Positions 1 through 5,806 of a stretch of DNA of 6,021 nt are shown here, one piece after another (within the stretch, counting starts at the first letter, position 1; every line of letters begins with the position of its first letter). This stretch comes from Chitinophagaceae bacterium (GTDB lineage Bacteria; Bacteroidota; Bacteroidia; Chitinophagales; Chitinophagaceae). Where the stretch lies: NCBI GenBank assembly GCA_025924755.1, contig JAICHT010000223.1, positions 1 to 6,021 on the forward strand. Direction: 5' to 3'. The position numbers were made by a program, and so were the translations under genes. The notes beneath the pieces were generated by a model. The model did not search any database. It was not told the DNA's origin and saw nothing but the letters and a program-made list of their open reading frames with translations.

Positions 1-2
1 CT

Positions 3-41
3 GAAGTCACAGCAGCACTAAAGTTTAATCAAGGCATCTGA
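3..41 (+). CDS. possible 3' end of an upstream gene (C-terminal 12 residues)
   Basis: Reading from position 3, the frame gives EVTAALKFNQGI and then TGA at 39-41. It is open to the left edge and has a protein-like composition. The other two forward frames stop at 2-4 and at 19-21, and the latter would end in LKSQQH. Strong hairpins begin at once downstream, as expected at the end of a gene. If real, the gene converges on the oxidoreductase at 146-1600. Twelve residues are too few to name a family. The call rests only on the open frame and its context. Confidence 0.3.
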   Translation, partial: EVTAALKFNQGI

Positions 42-75
42 AAGAAATGCGATGTATATCATTTCTTTCTTGATT
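27..75. repeat. interrupted stem-loop (first of a tandem hairpin pair)
   Basis: Positions 40-49 (GAAAGAAATG) are perfectly complementary to 60-69, around a 10-nt loop. An outer arm, AATCAAG at 27-33, can pair with CTTGATT at 69-75, sharing base 69 and leaving 34-39 as a bulge. On the + strand the inner stem is followed by a T-rich run (70-82), and it starts at the TGA of the possible upstream gene, so it could act as that gene's terminator. It could equally be half of a dispersed intergenic element together with the hairpin at 84-117. Confidence 0.55.
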
Positions 76-83
76 TTACTTTG

Positions 84-117
84 GTTACTTTCTTTGTATC
101 AAGACAAAGAAAGTAAC
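84..117. repeat. perfect 14-bp inverted repeat between convergent genes
   Basis: GTTACTTTCTTTG at 84-96 is exactly complementary to CAAAGAAAGTAAC at 105-117. T97 and A104 add one more pair, giving a 14-bp stem with a 6-nt loop. It lies 28 bp beyond the stop codon of the leftward oxidoreductase and could end transcription from both sides. No clear T-tract follows the stem on either strand, so it is not a canonical intrinsic terminator. A degenerate relative occurs near 2376-2407, which suggests a dispersed repeat family. The structure is directly visible; its role is inferred. Confidence 0.6.
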
Positions 118-145
118 AGAAAGCTGAATATGGATTTGTAATTGG

Positions 146-1600
146 TTAACGAATAGGCTGTGCCTCCATATTAAATACATCCTTCAACGCTCTTTTAGCG
201 GCATGATATCCGCACATGCCATGTACGCCGCCGCCCGGAGGTGTGGAAGAGGAACAGATATATATGCCCTTTGCAGAGGTTTTGTAGGGTGACAACCGTA
301 AGGCCGGGCGTGTAAAAAGCTGCCCTATATCTATGATGCCACCATTGATATCACCCCCGATATAATTAGGATTATAGGCCTCCATTTGAGCCGTATTCAT
401 AATATGCCTTCCTATTATCCTGTCCCGAAAACCCGGGGCAAAACGTTCTACCTGCTTTTCAATTTGTTCGGTCATATCTATTGTAGAACCATTTGGTACA
501 TGGCAATAGGCCCAGGCCGTTTGCTTTCCTTCCGGTGCCCGTGAGGCATCAAATAAACTTTGTTGCGCTAGTAATACAAAAGGTTTTTGGGGAAGTTTTC
601 CTTCGGATGTTAACTTTTCAGAAGCCACAATTTCTTCCAGGGTATTTCCTAAATGGATCGTTCCTGCCTGCCTGCATTCTGACGCAGTAAAAGGTATGGG
701 CCCATCCAACGCCCAATCAATTTTAAATACCCCCATTCCATACCGGTAGCGTTTTAATTGCCATTTGTAAACGGTTGAAAATTGGTGCCCGGAAATTTGT
801 AATAGTTGCTTAGGCGTCACATCAAATAACACCGCATGCGAGGAGGGCAATTGATTTAATGAACGAACATAAAAATTCGTTTCTATAGTACCCCCTAAGG
901 ATATAAAATAAGAAGCCAGGGCGTCTGCAATTGCAATGGAACCTCCTTTTGGTATAGGCCATCCGCCTGTATGCCCGGTTATCAGTAATACTAATGCAAT
1001 AGCGGAAGTAGCCATATTAGAAAGCGGTTGTATGGAATGCGCTGCCATTCCTGCCCATAATCCTCTTGCTTCTTTAGTACGAAATCGCTTTGCTAATTGA
1101 GTGGCAGATGTAATGGCCTTCAACCCAAAAGATGCCATATCAACAGGATGCTTTGGAACGTGCAACGGGCCTAATACATCTGCCGCAATTCGGGGCCAGC
1201 TTTTTACCAACGGCTGCATCAGTTTTAGGTAAGCGGATTCATCATTGCCCAAAGCTGCTGCGGTGTGTTTTACCGAATGGTGTAAAGCCGCTGCGCTACC
1301 ATCATCAAAAGGATGCGCCGCAGCAATAGCAGGATAGATAAATTCTAACCCATATTGTTTAAGTGGAAGTGTCTTAAAAAAAGGCGAACCAACCGCTAAT
1401 GGATGAATAGCGGAGCAGATATCATGAACAAAATGAGGCAGGGTTAGGGCTGCCGACCGCATCCCACCTCCTATAGTAGCTTTCGCTTCTACTAGTAACA
1501 CAGAAAGTCCTGCCTGCTGCATCGTAATAGCCGCCGCTAACCCATTTGGCCCGGAGCCTACTACAACCACATCGTAATCTCTTTTATTCACGCTTATCAT
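146..1600 (-). CDS. FAD-dependent oxidoreductase, phytoene desaturase-like (PYROXD2-type, COG1233)
   Basis: This 484-residue flavoprotein belongs to the amine-oxidase/CrtI superfamily. The N-terminal Rossmann dinucleotide-binding motif is VVVGSGPNG (residues 12-20), with the ribose-binding acidic residue at Glu38 in LLVEAK and the second glycine motif IGGGMRS at 43-49. Mid-protein GGWPIPKGGS (212-221) and NPNYIGGDINGG (410-421) are typical of the PYROXD2-like branch rather than classical carotenoid desaturases. The C-terminal FAD-binding segment runs from about 445 to 472 and includes TPPGGGVHGMCG. There is no signal peptide or clear membrane anchor, so a cytoplasmic or peripheral membrane enzyme is likely. 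Length is near the usual 480-550 residues. The substrate is unknown: no phytoene synthase, cyclase or other isoprenoid gene adjoins it, so crtI should not be assigned. It is transcribed away from the metallopeptidase at 1735 and ends before the 84-117 hairpin. Confidence 0.9.
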   Translation of the reverse strand: MISVNKRDYDVVVVGSGPNGLAAAITMQQAGLSVLLVEAKATIGGGMRSAALTLPHFVHDICSAIHPLAVGSPFFKTLPLKQYGLEFIYPAIAAAHPFDDGSAAALHHSVKHTAAALGNDESAYLKLMQPLVKSWPRIAADVLGPLHVPKHPVDMASFGLKAITSATQLAKRFRTKEARGLWAGMAAHSIQPLSNMATSAIALVLLITGHTGGWPIPKGGSIAIADALASYFISLGGTIETNFYVRSLNQLPSSHAVLFDVTPKQLLQISGHQFSTVYKWQLKRYRYGMGVFKIDWALDGPIPFTASECRQAGTIHLGNTLEEIVASEKLTSEGKLPQKPFVLLAQQSLFDASRAPEGKQTAWAYCHVPNGSTIDMTEQIEKQVERFAPGFRDRIIGRHIMNTAQMEAYNPNYIGGDINGGIIDIGQLFTRPALRLSPYKTSAKGIYICSSSTPPGGGVHGMCGYHAAKRALKDVFNMEAQPIR

Positions 1601-1639
1601 TTTGAAAGCTTACAGATCATGCATCCTGCCTTTCATGTG

Positions 1640-1647
1640 CAAAAATA
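1640..1647 (-). promoter_or_regulatory. candidate -7 promoter element for the oxidoreductase
   Basis: On the minus strand this reads TATTTTTG, matching the Bacteroidota -7 consensus TAnnTTTG, 39 bp before the start codon at 1600. No TTG lies at the preferred upstream distance: the nearest are 11 and about 27 bp away. AT-rich DNA often yields such a match by chance, so support is weak. Confidence 0.22.
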
Positions 1648-1697
1648 TAAATACCTTTCAACCCATACGATGAACAAACCTTTAAGGCATCCGTTAG

Positions 1698-1724
1698 TTG
1701 AATGCCAGTACCTCTGTAAATTTG
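1698..1724 (+). promoter_or_regulatory. candidate Bacteroidota promoter of the metallopeptidase gene
   Basis: TAAATTTG at 1717-1724 is an exact match to the -7 consensus TAnnTTTG. TTG at 1698-1700 lies 16 bp upstream, close to the usual -33 spacing of about 17-23 bp. Transcription would start near 1729-1733, only a few bases before the ATG at 1735, so the mRNA would be leaderless or nearly so. No Shine-Dalgarno sequence is present, which fits this phylum. The motif match is seen; the start site is inferred. Confidence 0.45.
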
Positions 1725-1734
1725 CGCTTAGTTT

Positions 1735-2364
1735 ATGATGTTACCAGGAGCTGTGAATACGAACGAACCTATTAGCCCGGAGCTGTTGCCATACAGGCAG
1801 CATAAGCAGATACCACCTGTAATAGAAAAAAATGTTCTGAAAGCTTTGGCGTTCTACCCGGAGTTAGAAAATACTACTATCCATTTTATTTTTAAGAAGG
1901 ATATCAAAACTTCTGTGATGCAGGCGCAGCCGGTCTTTGCCACATTGCTTCGAAGCAGGAAAAACAGGCGTTACCGAATCAATATCAGTGCGCATTTTAA
2001 GTTGATACATTCTCAAATGCCCATACTTCAGATTCCTGATGAAGTGATGATTGGGTGGATAGGGCATGAACTGGGACATATTTTGGATTATGAAGGCCGG
2101 AGTAATGCCGGGTTGGTTCAGTTTGGTTACCGCTATTATTTTTATCCGGCTTACGTAAAACGGGCAGAGATGGTGGCCGATTCTTTGGCAGTGGAACGTG
2201 GAATGGGAAATTATATCGTGGCCACGAAACGGTTTATATTAGATCATGCAGAATTGCCGCAGGCTTACAAGGATAAAATTTCTAGGCTTTATCTTTCTCC
2301 GGATGTAATAGTAGCACAGATAAAACAATTGGAAGAAAAGAAGCGGAATAAAAAGCAGCTTTGA
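1735..2364 (+). CDS. putative zinc metallopeptidase with HExxH motif (M48-like gluzincin pattern)
   Basis: This 209-residue protein has the zinc motif HELGH at 111-115 inside a helix-like stretch (VMIGWIGHELGHILDYEG). Thirty residues downstream is RAEMVADSLAVERG (143-156), whose ExxxD spacing (Glu145, Asp149) resembles the third-ligand helix of M48-type gluzincins. His111 and His115 would bind zinc, Glu112 would activate water, and Glu145 is the likely third ligand. No signal peptide or membrane segment is visible, so the product is probably cytoplasmic, unlike membrane-embedded HtpX/Ste24 enzymes. The C-terminus (about 196-209) is a highly charged Lys/Glu-rich tail. The first of two consecutive ATGs is taken as start; the second, at 1738, is equally possible. 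It stands alone, divergent from the oxidoreductase and convergent with the GH3 gene. Peptidase activity is inferred from the motif; substrate and family name are uncertain. Confidence 0.8.
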   Translation: MMLPGAVNTNEPISPELLPYRQHKQIPPVIEKNVLKALAFYPELENTTIHFIFKKDIKTSVMQAQPVFATLLRSRKNRRYRINISAHFKLIHSQMPILQIPDEVMIGWIGHELGHILDYEGRSNAGLVQFGYRYYFYPAYVKRAEMVADSLAVERGMGNYIVATKRFILDHAELPQAYKDKISRLYLSPDVIVAQIKQLEEKKRNKKQL

Positions 2365-2382
2365 TATAGCTTTTTTTGGTAG

Positions 2383-2405
2383 TTCTTTTTCTTGTCCAAA
2401 AAGAA
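2383..2405. repeat. 8-bp hairpin after the metallopeptidase, relative of the 84-117 repeat
   Basis: TTCTTTTT at 2383-2390 pairs perfectly with AAAAAGAA at 2398-2405 around the loop CTTGTCC. It starts 18 bp after the stop codon, so it may end peptidase transcription, though no T-tract follows. With flanks (TTGGT before and AC after, 2376-2407) it has the same order of elements as the 81-117 repeat: TTGGT, pyrimidine run, TTGT, AAAGAAA, AC. That similarity points to a diverged copy of one intergenic repeat family. Confidence 0.45.
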
Positions 2406-2602
2406 ACAATAAGACCTCCGAAAACGATAACAGCCCTTTTCGCATGGGTATTTCAATGATGCTTTTATAGTACTGTGGTCAGTGCAATGGATCCTTGATG
2501 GCTTGACTATGAGGGAACCTCTTTTTGTTATTGAATTAAGACAAGCTAATATGAATAGGCCTGAAATTAAAAGCGGAAAGCGTAAAAGAAGAAATAAATG
2601 AA

Positions 2603-2645
2603 ATGTGCCAATAACAAAAGCTGCTTGCAGATGCCATTGGCACAT
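2603..2645 (-). terminator. candidate terminator of the GH3 gene (10-bp inverted repeat with nested hairpin)
   Basis: ATGTGCCAAT at 2603-2612 is perfectly complementary to ATTGGCACAT at 2636-2645. The 23-nt interior holds a second small stem, CTGC at 2621-2624 with GCAG at 2627-2630. Read on the minus strand, it begins 69 bp past the GH3 stop codon and is followed by a T-rich run (2580-2602), which fits a terminator for that gene. The long interior is unusual for an intrinsic terminator, so a structured 3' UTR or a small mobile-element remnant remains possible. Confidence 0.4.
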
Positions 2646-2713
2646 AAGATAAAGTGATTGCGACGCAACGGAGATGCTATGAAAACCTTTTGTGGGTATT
2701 CAAAAAAACATAG

Positions 2714-4237
2714 TTAAACAACTGCCTGTAATACATAGTTTCTGAATTCGTTAAACGCGTCTTCCTTCATCACTCTTGGAATTTTAGCCTGTCCGCCCAA
2801 CTTCTTGTATTCTTCGCTCCAGTTATAAAATTGTTCCACAGGAACAGCTTCCACATCCACACCTTTCAAGGCTTTTGTGCGGGCTACCGCATAGTTCTTA
2901 TTGTTGTCGCACAATTCAGTATCAATTACTTCGGCGGCTTTTGTGGTGTCTATCTCCTTATCGGTTCCAATGACCCATTTCATTTTGAATTCTTCATTTT
3001 CAAAAACAGTGGCGGCCACAAACTCTTTAATTTCTATATCAAAATGGTGCTCCAGCTTTTGAATGCCTCTATTCATTTTTTGTACGGAAAGTTGCTCACC
3101 CACCACATTTAAATAATGTTTGGTGCGTCCACTGATCTGTATTTCTGATCGTTTCTTATCTGTAATGATAACCGTATCGCCAATCATATATCGCCATGCT
3201 CCCGATACAGTTGAAATCAATAACACATACTCTGTATTTTCGGCTGCCTGCTCCAGTGTTAATACGGGTACACCGGGTTTCACCCGTCCTTCTTCATCAA
3301 TATTGTCTTCTACAAAAGGAACAAATTCAAAAAAGATTCCGTTGTTCACAATAAGCGCCATAGCATTGGTATCCGGCCTTTTCTGCGTGGCCAGGTACCC
3401 TTCTGAAGCAAGATACGTGTCCATATAGATGAGAGGTCTTGCTAATAATTTTTCCATGCTTTTCCGGTAAGGCTCAAAGGCAACGCCGCCAGAAGTATAT
3501 ACGTGCAGGTTCGGCCAGATATCATGAATGGTATTCAGGTTGTTGTGCGCAATGATCTCTTTCAGCATCAGCTCTACCCAGGAAGGAATGCCTGATATGC
3601 TGCCAATATCCCAGCCAGGAGCTTCCTCTGATATCCGTTTTACCTTTTCATCCCAATTGGATATGGAAGCGATCTCAGGGCCGGGTTTATAAAACTTATT
3701 GAACCAGGCAGGGATATTGGCCGCACTAATGCCGCTGATTTCGCCTTCGGAATGATCTATTGCTTCTATCAAATTGGTGGTGCTGCCGAGCATCAAAATA
3801 TCCTTCTCAAAAAAATCAGTAGGAAGATCAAAGTTCTTTAAACTCATAATCTGCTGTATGCCTGATTTTTTTATGGCATTTAGCATATCGCCTGTTACAG
3901 GAATGGACTTTTTATTGCTGGTAGTGCCGCTGCTTAAGGCAAAGTACTTTTGCCCGCCGGGCCAGGTAATATTCTGGTGTCCCTGCAGCAGGTAATGCCA
4001 CCATTCGTCATATATCGCATCATAATCGTACACGGGAACATTTTGCTGAAACGCTTTGACCGGATCGGCACTTTCCAAAATGTCGCTAAACTTATATTTA
4101 AGGCCAATGGCGGTGAACTTTGCCTTTTTTAGCAATTGTAAAAGAACCGTCTTTTGTGCTTTATACGGATTGGTTTCCCGGCTTATAAATCCATTGAAAT
4201 TTATTGCCTTCTTTATTACTCCACCTAATAGCGCCAT
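2714..4237 (-). CDS. GH3-family acyl-adenylate-forming ligase (GH3 auxin-responsive promoter family protein)
   Basis: This 507-residue protein belongs to the GH3 family (Pfam PF03321), the acyl-acid amido synthetase group whose plant members (JAR1, GH3.x) adenylate a carboxylic acid and join it to an amino acid. The nucleotide-binding loop SSGTTSNKKSIP spans 102-113. YLASEG at 275-280 matches the second adenylation motif, and WRYMIGD at 348-354 matches the YRxGD motif. GRTKHYLNVVGEQL (370-383) marks the hinge to the mobile C-terminal domain. Lys485 in GGQAKIPRV (481-489) sits where the late catalytic lysine is expected. All core motifs are intact and length is normal for bacterial members. 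There is no signal peptide, so the enzyme is cytoplasmic. It is a single gene, with 336 bp before it and 349 bp after it, so neighbours do not reveal the acid or amine substrate. The family name refers to plant expression, and no auxin role is implied. Confidence 0.92.
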   Translation of the reverse strand: MALLGGVIKKAINFNGFISRETNPYKAQKTVLLQLLKKAKFTAIGLKYKFSDILESADPVKAFQQNVPVYDYDAIYDEWWHYLLQGHQNITWPGGQKYFALSSGTTSNKKSIPVTGDMLNAIKKSGIQQIMSLKNFDLPTDFFEKDILMLGSTTNLIEAIDHSEGEISGISAANIPAWFNKFYKPGPEIASISNWDEKVKRISEEAPGWDIGSISGIPSWVELMLKEIIAHNNLNTIHDIWPNLHVYTSGGVAFEPYRKSMEKLLARPLIYMDTYLASEGYLATQKRPDTNAMALIVNNGIFFEFVPFVEDNIDEEGRVKPGVPVLTLEQAAENTEYVLLISTVSGAWRYMIGDTVIITDKKRSEIQISGRTKHYLNVVGEQLSVQKMNRGIQKLEHHFDIEIKEFVAATVFENEEFKMKWVIGTDKEIDTTKAAEVIDTELCDNNKNYAVARTKALKGVDVEAVPVEQFYNWSEEYKKLGGQAKIPRVMKEDAFNEFRNYVLQAVV

Positions 4238-4303
4238 GCAAATTTTATTTTCTATCCTTTAATCAATGTTTATACCGGATATTGAGAAGCTGGATTCAGA
4301 ATG

Positions 4304-4350
4304 TTCAACTTATTGCCCTTTATTAAATAGCAAAAGGCAAAAAAGTTGAA
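4304..4350. repeat. imperfect 18-bp inverted repeat upstream of the GH3 gene
   Basis: The left arm at 4304-4321 begins TTCAACTT and its mate at 4333-4350 ends AAGTTGAA. The arms pair almost throughout, with one mismatch and one shifted base around the central TGCC/GGCA part and an 11-nt loop. Neither strand has a T-tract after the stem. It lies 67 bp before the GH3 start, so it could be a leader structure, an operator-like site, or a remote terminator for the galactanase transcript. Confidence 0.45.
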
Positions 4351-4388
4351 TTACATAGTAAGTTAAAAATTAAGCGAACTAAATACAC

Positions 4389-4400
4389 GGTTTTAAAACC
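4389..4400. repeat. 12-bp perfect palindrome
   Basis: GGTTTTAAAACC reads the same on both strands. It lies 152 bp before the GH3 start and is followed within 8 bases by TACGTA flanked by TTTC and GAAA (4402-4416), a second short symmetric site. Such spacing can fit a dimeric repressor operator, but in AT-rich DNA it can also arise by chance. Confidence 0.3.
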
Positions 4401-4483
4401 TGTTTCTTACGTAGAAATAATGCGGAGAGATTACTTTGTTTCTCACAATGAGGAATTAGAAAATATATTATTCCAATAGTCAA

Positions 4484-4558
4484 CATCACTAACTTTTATA
4501 AATTGTCTGGGTAAACCATATCAATTATTACTGGGCTGAGAAAGCTATATTAGTGATG
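4484..4558. repeat. 9-bp perfect inverted repeat with 57-bp interior
   Basis: CATCACTAA at 4484-4492 is exactly complementary to TTAGTGATG at 4550-4558. The pair lies just past the stop codon of the galactanase gene (4574-4576), and CATCACT recurs at 4572-4578 across that stop. The short arms and long interior argue against a simple terminator. Terminal repeats of a small decayed element, or a paired 3' UTR structure, are alternatives. Confidence 0.3.
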
Positions 4559-4573
4559 AGAGAGAAAATGGCA

Positions 4574-5620
4574 TCACTTTAAAAAAGCATCCAATGCCCT
4601 GGTAGGTTTTCCATCGCTTGCCCACACGCTTAATCCATAGCCACTCCAGCTTCTGGCGCCTTCCGGTTCCCAATATATGACGCCCAACCCTTTTTCATCG
4701 GGCACAGCCTTTACCTTTTTTTGAACCGCCACCAGCATATCATACGTATTTTGCACCTTAAAATCTTCGCCACCTACTTCCACCACCATTACTTCCTTTC
4801 CATATCGCGATGCCATATCATTCATATTCTTTCCTAAATCGTCAATAGATGCTGTATAATCCGGCTTGCCCGGCAGCCAATAGGGATAGTAAGATAACCC
4901 GATGATATCGTATTTGGCGCCATTGGCACGGGCACTGTCAAACCAGGTTCTGAAGCGGTTGTTATTGTTTCCCTGGTCTACATGAAGAATCACTTTTGAG
5001 GTGGGGCTCACGGCTTTTATAGCATCATATCCTTTATTAATTAATTGGGCTAAGCCATTCCAGTTGGAAGTGCTGCCTTCAGGGTAAATCATACCACCTG
5101 CCGTTTCATTGCCTACCTGCACCCATTCGGGCATTACACCATTTGATTTTAATGCCGTCATTACATCCGCCGTGTAAGTATATACATCGTTCAGTAGTTC
5201 CGGAAAACTGTGGCCTTCCCATGCAGCCGGTTTCTTTTGTTTAGCAGGATCAGCCCAGCTATCGCTGTAATGAAAATCAATCAATATGTGCATACCTGCT
5301 TTTTGTGCACGTACTGCCATTGCTACGGTTTCTTCCTTACTGCAATGGCCGCTTCTTTTATCGTTTGAAGGATGAACCCAGGTGCGCAGCCGGACAGTAT
5401 TAATGCCATGATCTTTTAAAATCTGAATACAATCTTCTTGCACGCCTTTCTCATTATAAAATTTAAAACCTGAAGCTTCCATTTGCGGCAGCCAACTAAT
5501 ATCAGCTCCTTTTACAAAGGCTTTATTCTGCTTGCCGATGGCCGATTTATTGATAGCACAGGCAGATACTATTACTATCAGGATTAGGACATAGAAAGTA
5601 AGCCGGGGTATTTGTTTCAT
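4574..5620 (-). CDS. arabinogalactan endo-beta-1,4-galactanase, GH53 lipoprotein
   Basis: This 348-residue secreted enzyme hydrolyses beta-1,4-galactan, the side chain of type I arabinogalactan and pectin. A lipoprotein signal peptide is clear: basic Lys2 and Arg6, a hydrophobic core (8-18) and the lipobox VSAC with Cys21. The single clan GH-A (beta/alpha)8 domain spans about 35-348. Hallmarks are GADISWLPQMEASG (38-51), NTVRLRTW (74-81), FHYSDSWADP (116-125) with PAAW (131-134), WVQVGNE (166-172) with acid/base Glu172, GLSYYPYW (241-248), VVEVG (279-283) with nucleophile Glu281, and IYWEPEG (315-321). Both catalytic glutamates are present and length fits the family. The residues after Cys21 (AINK) lack the acidic run linked with outer-surface export in Bacteroidota, so a periplasm-facing lipoprotein is more likely. 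No SusC/SusD or other galactan genes lie within the window. No Shine-Dalgarno sequence or clear promoter motif is visible upstream. Confidence 0.95.
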   Translation of the reverse strand: MKQIPRLTFYVLILIVIVSACAINKSAIGKQNKAFVKGADISWLPQMEASGFKFYNEKGVQEDCIQILKDHGINTVRLRTWVHPSNDKRSGHCSKEETVAMAVRAQKAGMHILIDFHYSDSWADPAKQKKPAAWEGHSFPELLNDVYTYTADVMTALKSNGVMPEWVQVGNETAGGMIYPEGSTSNWNGLAQLINKGYDAIKAVSPTSKVILHVDQGNNNNRFRTWFDSARANGAKYDIIGLSYYPYWLPGKPDYTASIDDLGKNMNDMASRYGKEVMVVEVGGEDFKVQNTYDMLVAVQKKVKAVPDEKGLGVIYWEPEGARSWSGYGLSVWASDGKPTRALDAFLK

Positions 5621-5806
5621 GCTATTCTTTATTTGATACCGTACAGAAATTTTCTTTTACCAGAAGTGAAAACTTTTCCGGAGTTAAAAATAGAAAACAG
5701 CAATGTATTTATTATCCTGAATAGGAATGCTTAATAATTTTAGCACCGCCTGAATCGGTTGGGATAAAAATTTCTAAAGCACATTTAAGAAGCAGATAAT
5801 GTAAAC

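Larger units (their letters stand above)
2365..2713. other. 349-bp gene-free region between convergent genes
   Basis: No open frame here looks like a real protein. Minus-strand frames that cross it run into the metallopeptidase coding sequence and translate to low-complexity, Phe/Leu/Lys/Cys-rich strings. The stretch holds a degenerate hairpin just after the peptidase stop (2383-2405) and a 10-bp perfect inverted repeat nearer the GH3 end (2603-2645). The middle, about 2410-2600, has no feature I can name. Its length is unusual for a simple convergent terminator region, so decayed mobile or repeat DNA is possible. Confidence 0.6.
4238..4573. other. 336-bp gene-free region between GH53 and GH3 genes
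   Basis: AT-rich stretch downstream of the galactanase and upstream of the GH3 gene, with no plausible coding frame. It should contain the GH3 promoter, but I see no clean match: the minus strand reads TAAAATTTG two bases before the ATG, which is one base longer than TAnnTTTG and too close to the start. It holds three symmetric elements, listed separately: 4304-4350, 4389-4400 and 4484-4558. A small RNA or a structured leader for the GH3 transcript could fit here, but nothing identifies one. Confidence 0.55.

Noticed and set aside
27..117. CRISPR array
   Set aside because: The repeated words are arms of two hairpins. There are no regularly spaced direct repeats with unique spacers and no cas genes.
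493..1329. Two 65-codon plus-strand frames opposite the oxidoreductase
   Set aside because: They are antisense shadows of a well-supported flavoprotein.
146..1600. Carotenoid biosynthesis assignment (crtI)
   Set aside because: The GGWP and GGDINGG motifs fit the PYROXD2-like branch better, and no carotenoid genes are adjacent.
1864..2079. Minus-strand 71-codon frame opposite the metallopeptidase
   Set aside because: It is antisense to the gene, and its translation shows no motif.
2239..2645. Two minus-strand open frames of 68 and 118 codons
   Set aside because: They overlap the metallopeptidase end and run through hairpins. Their translations are low-complexity and Phe/Leu/Lys/Cys-rich, with no known motif.
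2831..4262. Plus-strand open frames of 60-102 codons opposite the GH3 gene
   Set aside because: They are antisense to a gene with intact family motifs, and their translations have no recognizable domain.
5735..5755. Possible terminator ACCG/CGGT after the L,D-transpeptidase
   Set aside because: Only a 4-bp stem with a 7-nt loop and no good T-tract, so it is too weak to call.
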